Assembly (NCBI GenBank): GCA_028826165.1
Contig: JAPDFW010000064.1
Span: forward strand, 434,001-498,000
DNA from: Anaeramoeba ignava
Taxonomy: Eukaryota > Metamonada > Anaeramoebidae
Length of the DNA: 64,000 nt
Reading direction: 5' to 3'
Under the pieces are notes generated by a model. The model was given only the letters and a program-made list of their open reading frames with translations. It did no database searches and had not been told where the DNA came from. Shown one piece after another: positions 11,864 through 24,280 of this stretch. A program made the translations under genes and the position numbers. Positions within the stretch are counted from its first letter, which is position 1. Each line of letters starts with the position of its first letter.

Positions 11864-13618
11864 ATGTTTTCTTCAAAAAATTTGTTACAAGATTATGTTT
11901 TTCAAAAAACTCTAGGAATAGGAAGTTTTGCAAAAGTAAAGCTCGCAACTCATATCCCAACAAACTGTGAAGTAAGCAAAATATTTTTTTTAGCATTTTT
12001 TTTTAATTAGACAAATTGGCAAATTATGTGGAATTTATTGTTTTATTTAACTATTTTTTTTTTTAAAATGTTTTTGCTTTTTTTTTATTGAATTTGATTT
12101 AATTTATTTTGATTTATTTTTTGTTTTTGGTTTTGTTTCTTAACTCAAAAAATTAAAAAAAAACTAAAAAAAGGTTGCGATCAAAATTATGAAACAAGAT
12201 TTAATTGCACAGAACAAAAAAAATCAAGAAAGATTAAAAAGAGAAATTCAAATCTTAAAAAGTTTACAGCATCAACATGTGATTCAACTTTTTGAAATTA
12301 TTGAAACTAAGAAAAAGATTTATCTTGTGATGGAATATGTCAAAGGAGGAGAACTACTAGAACTAATTCAGAAAAAGGGAAAAATCCAAGAGCATGAAGC
12401 AAGGAAAATAATTATTCAAGTAGCATCAGGTAAATCGATTCAAATGAAATTCAAAAAAAAAATTCATTTTCGAATTTTGATTATTAAAATAAAAAAAAAT
12501 TTTTTTTTTCTCTTCAAATAAAATGAATAGGTCTTTCATATTGTCATCAAATGGGAATTGTTCACCGAGATATTAAACCAGAAAATCTACTATTAGACGG
12601 GGATGGAAATGTTGTAATTATTGATTTTGGATTATCAAATTTTTTCCAGAAGGATGAACTATTTAAAACTGCTTGTGGTTCACCGATATATTCTCCACCC
12701 GAAATTCTTCTTGGAGAGGAATATCCAGGAGAAAAGGTGGATATTTGGTCTATGGGAATTGTTTTATACACCTTAGTTTGCGGTAAATCTCCATTTGCAG
12801 GAGAAAATATCAGAGCAGTCTGTGATAATATCTTGCATCAAAAGGTTCAATTTCCGAGTTTTATATCACGTGAACTTGAAGATCTTCTCACTCAAATTCT
12901 AGAGAAGAATCCTGTTTTAAGGGCAACAATGCCTGAGATACTATCTCACCCTTGGATCCAATATGAAAAAGAATTATGCAATTTTGAATTCAAACAAAAC
13001 AATTGCAATTCTCAAGAAATGGATGATCCAGTTATTTCTTCACAACTCTCCCAAATGGGAGTTTCCTTGAAATCTGTCAAGGAATCGCTACATGAACAGA
13101 AATTTGATTCAGCAATGGCAAAATATCTCATTGTAAAGAAAAACAAAAAAAAATTACAAAGAAGATTAAAAAGGAAAGCTTGTGAAAATTCAACAACAAT
13201 TAACACCTCTTCACAACAAGAAAAAGACAAAGATCCAAACAATAAAAAGGTTACATCAGAATCTTTTCAGGACGAAGAGTATAAAAGAAATCGAATCACA
13301 ACAACCAATTCCAAACAAAGAAATTATCTTTTCGAATGTCTAATCCCAAAAATTATCACAATTTCCAAATGTAGTTCAAAGCCTTTCGATGAAATAATCA
13401 AGGAAATTCGAAAAAAAACAGAGGAGATTTCTCTTCGTTATACTCAAAATTCAATTTCTAGTTTTCAATGTGAAAATGATTTGGTTAAATTTGATATTCA
13501 AATATCAAAAATAGTTTGTGATAATAATTTTTATTTGATTCAATTTATTCAAAAAGAAGGAAATTTTATTGAGTTTGAAAAGATTTGGAAAGAATTATTT
13601 TTTTGTTTGGAAATTTAG
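11864..13618 (+). CDS. Ser/Thr kinase of the AMPK/MARK (CAMKL) family with KA1-like C-terminus
   Basis: Three exons (11864-11971, 12174-12429, 12531-13618) give about 483 aa. The kinase domain comes first: P-loop GIGSFAKV, VAIK lysine, HRDIKPEN, DFGLS and activation loop FKTACGSPIYSPPE. The Thr in KTACGSP is the site phosphorylated by upstream kinases such as LKB1 in this family; APE is PPE here. A UBA-like stretch (DDPVISSQLSQMGVSLKSVK) follows, then a Lys-rich linker. The last ~90 residues (KPFDEIIKEIRKKT to FEKIWKELFFCLEI) resemble the membrane-binding KA1 domain of MARK/PAR-1 kinases. ATG 11834 is in frame upstream, and a further 5' exon from ATG 11737 (MDQKEWHFNSTI, donor GTAAAT) would also splice in phase, so the start is uncertain. 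MARK versus SNF1 is not settled. Confidence 0.92.
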
Positions 13619-13740
13619 ATCAATTTTGTTTATTTTCTGTTATTGTTTCTGTTTCTTTTTTTTTTTTTTTAGTTTTAACCAAGAAATGTTGATTAGATGA
13701 AGGAAAGAAAAATTTTTTTCACAAAGAATTTCAAAATTTC

Positions 13741-13759
13741 TTTTTTCATTTTTTTTTTC
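13741..13759 (+). promoter_or_regulatory. T-run/TCAT element upstream of RPP40
   Basis: TTTTTTCAT followed by a long T-run and TTC, ending about 38 bp before ATG 13798. Same element as before other genes; function inferred. Confidence 0.35.
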
Positions 13760-13797
13760 TTCTTCAAATTATTAAAATATAAGTTTTACAAAGGAAA

Positions 13798-16426
13798 ATG
13801 AATTTTTTAAAATCAAATATTGCAAGTTGGATAAGATCTTTTGAAGAAAAGAATCAAAAAACACTTCTAACAAAAACAGAAGAAAAGTTAATTCAAAAAC
13901 ATCCATTTTTCTTTGAATTTCAACTTTTCACACCAAAGAAAATTGAATTTGAAAAAATATTAGAATTTTCTTCATATTTTTATTATCGAGTGAAAGTAAA
14001 TATGAGCTTTTTTATTTCTACATTTTTTATTGAAAATTATGTTATGGGTAATTCAGGAGAAATCAGTGCTTTTTCATTAAATCCTCTTGATCGAGGAGAT
14101 TCGTTTTGTATTTTTCCGAAGGGTAACAATGAATGAAAATTATTTCTTTTTAATTTTCAAAAACAAACAAACAAACAAACAAACAAACAAACAAACAAAC
14201 AAACAAACAAACAAACAAACAAACAAACAAACAAACAAACAAACAAACAAACAAACAAACAAACAAACAAACAAACAAACAAACAAACAAACAAACAAAC
14301 AAACAAACAAACAAACAAACAAACAAACAAACAAATTTTGATTGTTCTGTTTCTTTTATTCAGGTCAATTAAGATTAATGCTTTGCAAGTCAACTTATGA
14401 AAAATTAGGATTAACAGGAAAAATATTGAAATTCCCAAATTATCAACAAAAAGGGAATGAGAGTTTTATTGTTGAAATTAATTTAACAGATGTGAAATTT
14501 CGACCTGGGAACAAGTTTTATGAACGAGTTCTGTGGTGTTTTAAAGATAGAACAGAAGATTTTGATTGTCTTTTAATATTTATTGAAGGTTTATTTAAAT
14601 ATTAATTTGAATATTAATTTGAATTTTAATTTTAATTTTAATTTTATTTTTATTTGAATATTAATTTAATTTGATTTGATTTGATTTGATTTAATTTTGA
14701 TTTGATTTGATTTGATTTTGATTTTGATTTGATTTGATTTGATTTAATTTGATTTGATTTGATTTGATTTGATTTGATTTGATTTGATTTGATTTAATTT
14801 GATTTTGATTTGATTTGATTTGATTTGATTTGATTTGATTTGATTTGATTTGATTTGATTTGATTTGATTTGATTTGATTTGATTTGATTTGATTTAATT
14901 TTGATTTGATTTGATTTGATTTTGATTTGATTTGATTTGATTTGATTTAATTTTGATTTTGATTTGATTTGATTTGATTTGATTTGATTTGATTTGATTT
15001 GATTCGATTTGATTTGATTTGATTTGATTTGATTTGATTTAATTTGGATTTTGATTTGATTTGATTTGATTTGATTTGATTTGATTTGAATTTGATTTGA
15101 TTTGATTTGATTTAATTTGATTTAAATATTAATTTAAATATTAATTTATATATTGATTTAATTTGATTTGATTTGATTTAATTTGATTTAAATATTGATT
15201 TAAATATTAATTTAAATATTAATTTAAATATTGATTTGATTTGATTTTAATATTGATTTAAATATTAATTTAATTATTAATTTAAATATTAATTTAATTT
15301 AATTTGATTTGATTTGATTTGATTTGATTTGATTTGATTTAATTTGATTTGATTTGATTTGATTTGATTTGATTTGATTTGATTTTGATTTGATTTAAAT
15401 ATTAATTTAAATATCAATTTAAATATTAATTTGAATATTAATTTAAATATTAATTTAAATATTAATTTGAATATTTATTTGAATATTGATTTAAATATTG
15501 ATTTTAATTTTGATTTGATTTGATTTGATTTGATTTAAATATTTATTTAAATATTGATTTTAATATTAATTTAAATATTGATTTTAATATTGATTTAAAT
15601 ATTAATTTAAATATTAATTTAAATATTGATTTGATTTGATTTAATTTGATTTAATTTGATTTGATTTGATTTGATTTGATTTAATTTGATTTGATTTGAT
15701 TTGATTTGATTTGATTTGATTTGATTTGATTTGATTTGATTTGATTTGATTTAAATATTTATTTAAATATTAATTTAAATATTGATTTGATTTGATTTGA
15801 TTTGATTTGATTTGATTTGATTTGATTTGATTTGATTTGATTTGATTCGGCTCGAAATAGGATCAAAAACAATGCCAATAGAATTTCCTCAAGAATATAA
15901 ACCTGAAAAGAAAATTCTTCATTTCGAACAAAATACATTCCAAAATATTCAAATTCCAAATTTAACAGAAGATTTATTCAGTAATTTGTTATCAAATGAT
16001 CCAGAAATATCAAAACAAACACTTCTTGAATTTTATGAATGGATTGGATTTCTCTCAAATAATGCTTTGAATCCATTACAAAAAGAAGAAGAAGAAGAAG
16101 AAAAGAAGAAGGAAAAGCAAATCAATTTCCCAGAAATATATTCAAATCTTACAGAAAATATTGAATTTACTTCAAATAATATTTACAGTTATAAATTAAA
16201 AGGATTTTTAATTCCACAAATTTTATTCTTAATTATTCAACAAATGATACAATTTGAAGATTTTTTTATTATAAATTCTTTTGGATTTAGAGATTCTTTA
16301 ATTTCTTGGCAAAATAATTATCATAAATTTAATATAAATGGAGAGAATGACTCAACATTTATATTTTTTACAAAAAGGAAATTAACTATCAGTTTTATTT
16401 CAACTGGAATTTATATTAATTTTTAA
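13798..16426 (+). CDS. RPP40: Ribonuclease P/MRP subunit p40 (RPP40)
   Basis: Protein subunit of the RNase P/MRP ribonucleoproteins that process pre-tRNA 5' ends and pre-rRNA. Three exons (13798-14122, 14364-14588, 15861-16426) join in phase 1 at both junctions to give 371 aa, close to the usual length of this subunit. Recognisable parts are KSTYEKLGLTGKILKF, then FIVEINLTDVKFRPGNKFYERVLWCFK in the middle, and near the C-terminus the conserved GFRDSLISW with a following NGENDSTFIFF, matching the SPVSW region of animal RPP40. An acidic/basic insert (KEEEEEEKKKEK) breaks the middle of exon 3. Both introns are nearly pure simple repeat. It lies in the same orientation as the upstream kinase. Confidence 0.85.
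14123..14363 (+). repeat. (AAAC)n microsatellite intron of RPP40
   Basis: After donor GTAACA the intron is about 44 perfect tandem AAAC units (about 14160-14335), ending at TTTATTCAG. Open frames on both strands (KQTN and FVCL repeats) are artefacts of the repeat. The perfect copies suggest recent expansion. Confidence 0.95.
14589..15860 (+). repeat. (GATTT)n / TTTAAATATT repeat intron of RPP40
   Basis: A 1272-bp intron with donor GTTTAT and acceptor AAATAG. It is mostly GATTT pentamers with blocks of TTTAAATATTAA. The flanking exons meet in matching phase (g + ga = Gly). Confidence 0.9.
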
Positions 16427-16995
16427 ATAAAAAAAAATTAAATAAAAAAAATTATCCAAATTTTAAATTTTAATTTAATAAAATGATTTAAAATTAAAAG
16501 TATAATAAGATCTTTATTAATTTCTTCAATTTTTTAATTAATTTTTTTGATTAAATTTAATTAAAAAAAAAAAAGATCTTAACCATTATTTATATTTATA
16601 TATAAATATTTTTTCTTATATATAAATTTTTATATTATAAATATTTTTTTTAATATAAAAAAATAAAAAAAAGAATGATGTATTTTAAAATAATATTTGC
16701 CATTTTAAATTGGTTATTTAAATAAAATTTTAATTTAAAATTTAATTTAAAATTTAATTTAAAAGGGGTTTTTTTAAATAAAAAACAAATAAAAACAAAA
16801 AAAAAAAAATTTTTATTTTTCATTTTTTTTCTTTCTCTTCTTTTTATATTTTTTTCTTATTTTTTTTAAAAAGCAAAAAAAAACAAACAAACAAACAAAC
16901 AAACTTTAACACTTTTTGCATAAAAAACAAAAGACAAATTAATTAAAAAAAAATTTTCTTAATTGCACTTATTTTAATAACAACAAAAAAAAAAA
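16427..16995. other. Intergenic region upstream of the FG-GAP gene
   Basis: 569 bp of AT-rich DNA with short TATATAAATATT palindromic words (16590-16650), a TTTAATTTAAAA repeat (16720-16760) and an AAAC cluster (16880-16905). The T-run/TCAT element lies at 16816-16831. No ORF. Confidence 0.6.
16816..16831 (+). promoter_or_regulatory. T-run/TCAT element upstream of the FG-GAP gene
   Basis: TTTTTCATTTTTTTTC, 165 bp before the ATG, which is farther than in the other genes. Either the leader is longer here or this copy is coincidental. Confidence 0.25.
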
Positions 16996-19900
16996 ATGAA
17001 ATCTGTATTTTTTTTATTATTATTTTTACTACCAGTCATTTTGACATTAACAGAATGGAAACTAACTGACATTCTACCAAAAGAATCAGAAACAAGAATG
17101 GGTTTTGGACATAGCGTATCAACAGACGGTGCACGTATTATTATAGGCGCTCCGATAGAATATGCACCTCACACATTTTATGGATCAGCAGAAGTTTTTG
17201 CTTACAACGGAACAAACTGGGTTCACGAAGCAAGTTTCGAGCCTCCAGATCCAACAAAATTTGACATGTTCGGTTATTCAACAGCAATTTTGGGGGATTA
17301 TATTGTGATTGGTTCACCAACAACTTCGATGGCAAATAAAAATCCCGGCAGCGCTTGGGTGTATAAATTTTCGGGATCTTCTTGGGATCTTTTGATGGAG
17401 TTGACCAGACCAACTCCTTTAGATACTGATAATTTTGGATCGTCGGTTTCTTTGAGTTCTAAGTTTCTTGTTGTTGGATCGCCTGCAGATAAAAAGGTTG
17501 AATCATTTGTTTACATCTACGCCAGAAATGGAGACAATTTCGACTTGGTTCAAGAAGTGAGTGTTTCCGGTGCTGATGACAGCTTTGGTTTCAGTGTCGC
17601 TATCAATGAGGAAAATGATGATATTGTGATTGGTTCGCCATTTTCCACTCCCGGAGAGGCTTATGTTTACCAGAAAGTATCCGGTCAAAATCAATGGGTC
17701 TTGAAACAGCAATTATCTGGAAGATCATCTTCGCGTTTTGATTGGTTCGGCTACAGCATGCAAACAAGAGGCACTCTTCTTGTTGTCGGGTCGCCCATTG
17801 ATCTTTTCAAAGGTGCTGTGTTTGTGTATGAACGAATTGACGGTGTCTGGGAAAAGAAACAGATCCTCGTTTCCGACATTAAGAAAAACACTCAATTCTT
17901 TGGTGAGAGTGTTGCTGTTTTTGATTCATATATCGCTATTGGTGCTCCCTCAATTCTCAAACACGAGCCCCAATCCGTTCGTTCTGTTCGGTGCTCTTCT
18001 GGTTTTGGATCTGCTTTTATTTTTGAGCGTGAATCCGGTGATTGGGTTCAAGTTGCTAAACTTGATGAAGTTACCCCTCATTATGCTGCTTATGGAGTTT
18101 CTGTTGATATCTCAGACGATTTCATTATTGTTGGTGCCGATGGAACAAATTCATCTAAGGTTTATTTAGGAAATGCTTTTCTTTATACTAAAAACATAAC
18201 CTGTCCAACACCAACCCCCACACCAACTACATCACCAAGTCATTCATGTTCACCATCATGGTCACCATCTTGTTCACCATCTAATTCACCATCTAATTCA
18301 CCATCTAATTCACCATCATGTTCACCATCATGGTCACCAAGTCATTCATGTTCACCTTCTTGTTCACCTTCTTGTTCACCATCTAATTCACCATCTAATT
18401 CACCATCTTGTTCACCATCATGGTCACCAAGTCATTCATGTTCACCTTCTTGTTCACCATCTAATTCACCATCTAATTCACCATCATGGTCACCAAGTCA
18501 TTCATGTTCACCTTCTAATTCACCATCTAATTCACCATCTAATTCGCCATCTTGTTCACCATCATGGTCACCAAGTCATTCATGTTCACCATCTAATTCA
18601 CCATCATGTTCACCTTCTTGTTCACCATCATGGTCACCAAGTCATTCATGTTCACCATCTAATTCACCTTCTAATTCACCATCTAATTCACCATCTAATT
18701 CACCATCATGGTCACCAAGTCATTCATGTTCACCTTCTTGTTCACCTTCAACATTACCATCTAATTCACCATCATGTTCACCATCATGGTCACCAAGTCA
18801 TTCATGTTCACCTTCTAATTCACCATCATGTTCACCATCATGGTCACCAAGTCATTCATGTTCACCTTCTAATTCACCATCATGTTCACCATCAGTAATT
18901 CTATTTTCATTCTTTCTTGTTTTCAATATCATTGCCATTCACCTTCACCAGATTCACCTTCATCTTTAATTCTGTTCACCTTCATGTTCACCATCTAATG
19001 TTCCATTCATCATTTCATCATTCACCATCATGGTCATTCAGGTCATTCAATTTTCAGCATCACCTTTCGTAACCTTCACCATCTAATTCACCACATCTAA
19101 TCATCATGTTCATGGTCACCATCAACATTCACCAATTCATGTTCACCATCATTCATTTTCAATTCACCTTTGTTTTCACCATCTAATTCACCTTCTTGTT
19201 TCGCATTGTTTTAATTTTTTCAATTTTAAATCACCATCTTCATTCATTCATCTATTTCTTTTCTTGTTCATCTTTGATTCGCCTTTTGTTCACCATCTAA
19301 TTCACTGGCCTTTCATTCACCATCTAATTCACATTTCATCTAGTTTCACCATCTTAATTCACCTTCTTGATTCTTCCTTTCTTGTTTCCCATCTTTCCAA
19401 TTCCCATCTTTATAATTCACCATCAGTTCACCATCTAATTCACCATCTTGATTCTCCATCATCTAATTCTCATCTTCTCACCATTAATTCACCTTTCTTA
19501 ATTCTTCATCCATTTCCATTCTCATTTTCAATTCACCATCTAATTCACCATCTAATTCACCTTCTTATTTGTTTTCTATTTCAATCCATTCATCTTTTCA
19601 ATTCATCTAATTCACCTTCTTTTTTATCATTCACCTTCTAATTCACCTTCTATCTTTCACCTTCTTGATTTCTAATTGTTTCATGCCATCATGGTTTCTT
19701 AATTTCACCTTCTACTCATCTAATTCACCCTTCTATTTTCATCTCCACAATACAATTCTTCCATTCATTTCATCTATTGTTCCTTCAATTCTCCATCTAA
19801 TTCACCATCTAATTTCCATCATGTTTCACCATCATTCATGTTCACCATCATTAATTTCACCATTCTTATAACAAATCTTAATTTCCATCTAATTCATTCA

Positions 19901-21894
19901 TCTTTTCAATTCATCCATTCATTTCCATCTAATTCACCATTTCAATTTTCGCCATCTTCATTCTCCATCTTATTTCACCATCTTCATGTTCTAATTCACA
20001 ATCTTTTTCTTCCTATCTTCATTTTCACCATTTTTTCACATCTAATTTACCATTTGGTTCTTTTGATTCACCCATCCTGATTCACCATCTTCATTCATCC
20101 GCAATCTTCATTATTCCATCCAATTAATTAATTTCTAATTTTGTTTCATCAGCATCATTTCATTATCCGTGCCATCTGCATCTCCATTTCGGCATTTCTC
20201 CATTTCTATCTTGGATTCATCCATCGGCATCATTCCATCATTCACCATTCCATCAGCATCTCAATCTCCATTAACATTCACCATCATCATCCACAATACA
20301 TCTAAAATCAGCATCTCTATCAATATTCTCCATCGGCATCATCAATATTCCATCTCCATTCATCATCAATATTCTCATATTTCAATATTTCAATATTTCA
20401 CCATCTATTCACATTTCATTCTTTTCATTATCAATATTTACATTCGCCCATCAATATTTCACCATCACAACATTCATCATTTCTTCGCCCTTTAAATTTC
20501 ATTCTCCATCGACATGCTCATTCAGCATCGCCTTCAGCATCTCCATCCGATTCTCATCATCTGGCATCTCCATCGGCATCTCCATCAGCAATTTCATCTC
20601 CATCAAATCGGCATTCCATCAACAATAACATTCTACCATCAATATTTCATCAAATATCTCCATCGGCATTCTCTATCAATATCTTCGTCAGCATTCCATC
20701 GGCATTCATCAATCATCATCTCCATCTTCTTTTCATTCACCATTCTAATTCACATTCCAATATTTCTTCGGCATCATCAACATTTCTAATTCATTTCCAA
20801 ATTCTTTTCAACTTACCATCATTATTTTCAATTTCGTCTTTTCGCATTTTTTCAAATATCGCCATTCAGCAATTAAATTTTCTATTCTAATTTTCAATTC
20901 TTTTAAATCACCATTTCATTTCAATTTCAGATTCCCTTCAAATTTACCTTTTTCTAATTTTACCATTCTTCCATCTAATTCTTTTTAATTCACCATTCAT
21001 TTTCAATCTAATTTCATTTCTAATTCACTTTCAAATTTACCATCAAATTCAATTCTAATTCATTTTATTCACCTCAATGATTCATTTTCAATTTCTCAAT
21101 TCACTTTTCAAATTTCACCTTCTTATTTCACTTTTCAAATTCACCTAATTTTTCAAATTCACCTTCTAATTCAAATTTCAATTCACTTTTCAAATTTCTT
21201 TTTCCCTAATTCAAATTTACCTCTTTTAAATTCATCCTTCAAATTCGCCTTCACAATTCACCATCTCAATTCTTCAAATTCACCATCAAATTTCTTAATT
21301 TTCTAATTCACCTTCCAATTCAAATTTTTCTACAATTCACCATCAAATTCACCTTCAAATTCACCTTCTAATTCACCTTCAAATTCACCTTCAAATTCAC
21401 CATCTAATTCACCATCTAATTCACCTTCTAATTCACCTTCAAATTCACCTTCTAATTCACCTTCTAATTCACCTTCTAATTCACCTTCTAATTCACCTTC
21501 AAATTCACCTTCTAATTCACCTTCAAATTCACCTTCTAATTCACCATCAAATTCACCTTCAAATTCACCATCTAATTCACCTTCAAATTCACCTTCTAAT
21601 TCACCTTCTAATTCACCTTCAAATTCACCTTCTAATTCACCTTCAAATTCACCATCAACATCTCCATCTAATTCAACTTCACCTTCAATTCCACCAAACC
21701 CATCAACAGGAGCAACTAATAAATCAGGAGAATATTATATTGGGTTGATTCTTGCTTTATCATTTGGAATTCCATTAGGAGCTTTCTTGATAGCAGGAAG
21801 TGTTGTTTATTTCCACAAGAAAAGAAAACCAAGACCAACAGATGGCGAAGATGATACCGATTTTGCATATGAAATGGAGTATCACAAACTTTAA
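16996..21894 (+). CDS. FG-GAP beta-propeller surface protein with Ser-Pro stalk and one TM helix (frame broken in stalk)
   Basis: Likely a type I cell-surface protein. The N-terminus is a signal peptide ([19 protein letters not shown]). Residues ~25-395 hold about seven FG-GAP-like blades, each with an FG/FGYS turn and an (I/V)VIG(S/A)P strand, as in integrin-alpha-type propellers. A Pro-Thr hinge leads to a stalk of SPS units ([24 protein letters not shown]). The frame is open to 18969 but leaves the SPS pattern near 18893. A clean SPSNSPS frame returns by about 21340 and runs through [14 protein letters not shown], a TM helix ([22 protein letters not shown], split here as [10 protein letters not shown] and [12 protein letters not shown]), HKKRKPRP and an acidic tail ending MEYHKL. 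Both ends are in the same frame modulo 3. Ligand and role unknown; adhesion is a guess. Confidence 0.85.
18236..18892 (+). repeat. Coding Ser-Pro minisatellite (intact part)
   Basis: Twelve-base codon blocks (TCACCATCTAAT, TCACCATCATGG, AGTCATTCATGT) encode SPSN, SPSW and SHSC. They recur in a higher-order unit of about 90-130 bp: [18 protein letters not shown]. Confidence 0.9.
18893..21335 (+). repeat. Scrambled Ser-Pro repeat zone
   Basis: About 2.4 kb in which the same words (TTCACCATCTAATTC, CATCTCCATCGGCATC) are still visible but are separated by frequent one- to few-base insertions and deletions, so no frame stays open. Sub-blocks differ: SPSN-type at 18960-20080, ASPS-type (GCATCTCCATCG) at about 20160-20760, and AAATTCACC-type after 20850. 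Clean repeat resumes at about 21340. Either decayed repeat or uncorrected sequencing noise. Confidence 0.7.
21336..21660 (+). repeat. Coding SPSN minisatellite (C-terminal block)
   Basis: About 27 clean copies of the 12-base unit TCACCTTCTAAT/TCACCTTCAAAT, encoding SPSN, in frame with the TM helix. Confidence 0.9.
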
Positions 21895-22021
21895 ATCATC
21901 TTTTTAATTTTCTTCTTAATTTTTTTACTCTTTTTTTTTACTCTTTTTCTATCGTTTTTTTGTTTTGTTTTCCTTTCTTTTTTGAATTAAAAAACACAAT
22001 CAAAAAAAAAACAATTTAAAA

Positions 22022-22050
22022 TTTTTTTCATTTTTCATTTTTCATTTTTC
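22022..22050 (+). promoter_or_regulatory. Triple TTTTTCAT element upstream of the ADP-ribosylglycohydrolase
   Basis: Three consecutive TTTTTCAT units, ending 24 bp before ATG 22074. This is the most repeated form of the element. Confidence 0.4.
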
Positions 22051-22073
22051 AAATTCAATATAAAAAATAAAAA

Positions 22074-24022
22074 ATGAGTACAAAAGAAAGTCGATTAATT
22101 TTAAAGTGTATTAAAAAACAAAATTGGGATAAAATGAAAGAAGTTTATAAAGGAAAATGGGAAGAAATTGATAAAGCGTTAGGAAGTTTAATTGGAGCTG
22201 GAATAGGAGATTCAACAGGATCACGATTAGAATTTCTCGGACATAAACCAAAAGAAGAAGAAGTGAAAGAAGCACTTTTGATGCCTGGAGGAGGAATTTG
22301 GGGGGTTAGTTCAGGACAACTAACTGATGATACTGAAATGGCACTTTCTTTAGCTCATGCTCTTGTTAATCCTATAAATACTTCCAATTCTAAATTCAAT
22401 ATAAACTCAATTGCTTATTATTATTCTTTCTGGTTTAAATCTAAACCTTTTGATATTGGAAATACTACTAAAAAGGCTATTTCTTTTATTTCTAATCTTA
22501 ATCCTACTGATCCTAATTTGGCTAATTTAATGATCCAAAATTCTTTGAAAGTTAATATTAAATCAAAAGCAAATGGCAGTTTAATGAGAGCTACTCCATT
22601 AGCTATTTGGGGTTATAAGCTTCCTGTTTTGTAAATTCAAATAAAAATTGATTTTGGAATTAAAATTAAAATTAAAATTCATTTTGAAATTAAAATTCAT
22701 TTTGAAATTAAAATTCATTTTGGAATTAAAATTAAAATTAAAATTCATTTTGAAATTAAAATTAAAATTAAAATTAAAATTAAAATTAAAATTCATTTTG
22801 AAATTAAAATTCATTTTGGAATTAAAATTCAAATTGAAATTAAAATTAAAATTAAAATTAAAATTCATTTTGAAATTAAAATTAAAATTAAAATTAAAAT
22901 TGAAATTAAAAATTAAAATTAAAATTAAAATTCATTTTAAAATTAAAATTAAAATTAAAATTAAAATTGAAATTAAAATTAAAATTCATTTTAAAATTAA
23001 AATTAAAATTCATTTTAAAATTAAAATTAAAATTAAAATTAAAATTGAAATTAAAATTAAAATTAAAATTCATTTTGAAATTAAAATTAAAATTAAAGTT
23101 AAAATTCATTTTGAAATTAAAATTCATTTTGAAATTGAAATTCAAAATTAAAATTAAAATTCATTTTGAAATTAAAATTCATTTTGAAATTAAAATTCAT
23201 TTTCAAATAAAAATTGATTTTGGAATTAAAATTAAAATTAAAATTCATTTTGAAATTAAAATTCATTTTGGAATTAAAATTAAAATTCATTTTGAAATTA
23301 AAATTCATTTTGAAATTAAAATTCATTTTGAAATTAAAATTCATTTTAAAATTAAAATTAGACAACTAGCAGAATGTGCAAAAAGAGAATCACAATTAAC
23401 ACATCCAAATCCAACATGTTGTGATGCAGTTGCAAGTTATGTAATTGCATGTTCGCATTTAATCACTAATCAAGAAGACAACAAAGGAGCATTCAATAAA
23501 GCATATAATTGGGTTAAAAATCAAGGAAACAAAGAAGTTATTGAATGGTTAGATTTAGCAAAACAAGATATAAATATTCCATTTTATCCTGAACAAGGAT
23601 TTATCAAAATTGCTTTTATTCATGCTTTTAGACATCTTTTTCTTGGAACTGATTTTCTTCAAGCTTTGAAATGTATTTTAGAAGGTGGTGGTGATACAGA
23701 TACTAATGCCGCTATTGTTTGTGGTCTTTTGGGCGCTTTTCATGGCATTTCTCGTCTTCCTCATCATATGGTTTCTACTCTTTTAAATTGCAATTTCCAA
23801 AATGGTGTTATTCGTCCTTTGGAATTTCTTCCTTCTTTAATTCCTTATTATGTTAGAGTTTTATTAGAAAAAGCTCCTGATGATTTAGAAAAAAAAGAAA
23901 AAGAAAAAGAAAAAATCCAAAATTTAAATCAAAATTTAAATCAAATCCAAAATTTAAATCAAGAAAATAATCTTTATGTTAATTTAGAAATTCTTGATAA
24001 AATTCAACATAAAGAATTATAA
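22074..24022 (+). CDS. ADP-ribosylglycohydrolase (ARH/DraG family)
   Basis: Hydrolase of the DraG/ARH family, which removes ADP-ribose from proteins or cleaves related ADP-ribose esters using two Mg2+ ions. Exons 22074-22630 and 23362-24022 join in phase (TT + A = Leu) to give 405 aa. Metal- and substrate-site motifs are intact: IGAGIGDSTGSRLEF, TDDTEMALSLA (first metal cluster), KANGSLMRATPLA, and near the C-terminus GGGDTDTNAAIVCGLLGAFHG (second metal cluster). The protein should be active. The last ~35 residues are a K/E and N/Q-rich tail. Its substrate cannot be inferred. The start is ATG 22074, just after the upstream T-run element. Convergent with the thymosin/EF-hand gene. Confidence 0.93.
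22631..23361 (+). repeat. AAAATTCATTTTGAAATT minisatellite intron
   Basis: A 731-bp intron with donor GTAAAT and acceptor AATTAG, composed of AAAATT runs punctuated by CATTTTGAAATT units. Long open frames on both strands (KLKLKF, NFNFNF) are artefacts. Confidence 0.9.
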
Positions 24023-24280
24023 TTTCCTTTCTTTTATAAAATTCAAATGTAATAAAATTAAAAATTTCTTTCATTCATTTTTGTTTTTATTGAATTGAAA
24101 TTGAAATGGAATTGAAATTGAAATGGAATTGTTTTGTTTCCTAAAAATCAATCAAAAAAAAAATGAAAAGAATGGAAAAAAATTAAATTGAGAAAATCAA
24201 ATGAAATGGAAAGAAAAAAAGAAATTTGATTTGAAATTTGATTTGAAATTTGAAATGAAATTTGAATTAAGATTTTGGAA

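Noticed and set aside
14087-14438. Frames of KQTN and FVCL repeats on both strands
   Set aside because: They are the AAAC microsatellite read in different frames, inside an RPP40 intron.
19264-20789. Frames of 68-125 codons rich in H, S, I and L in the FG-GAP stalk zone
   Set aside because: Off-frame readings of scrambled TCACCATCTAAT repeat, not separate genes.
22599-23365. Several KLKLKF and NFNFKM frames on both strands
   Set aside because: Simple-repeat intron of the ADP-ribosylglycohydrolase gene; the real exons flank it in matching phase.
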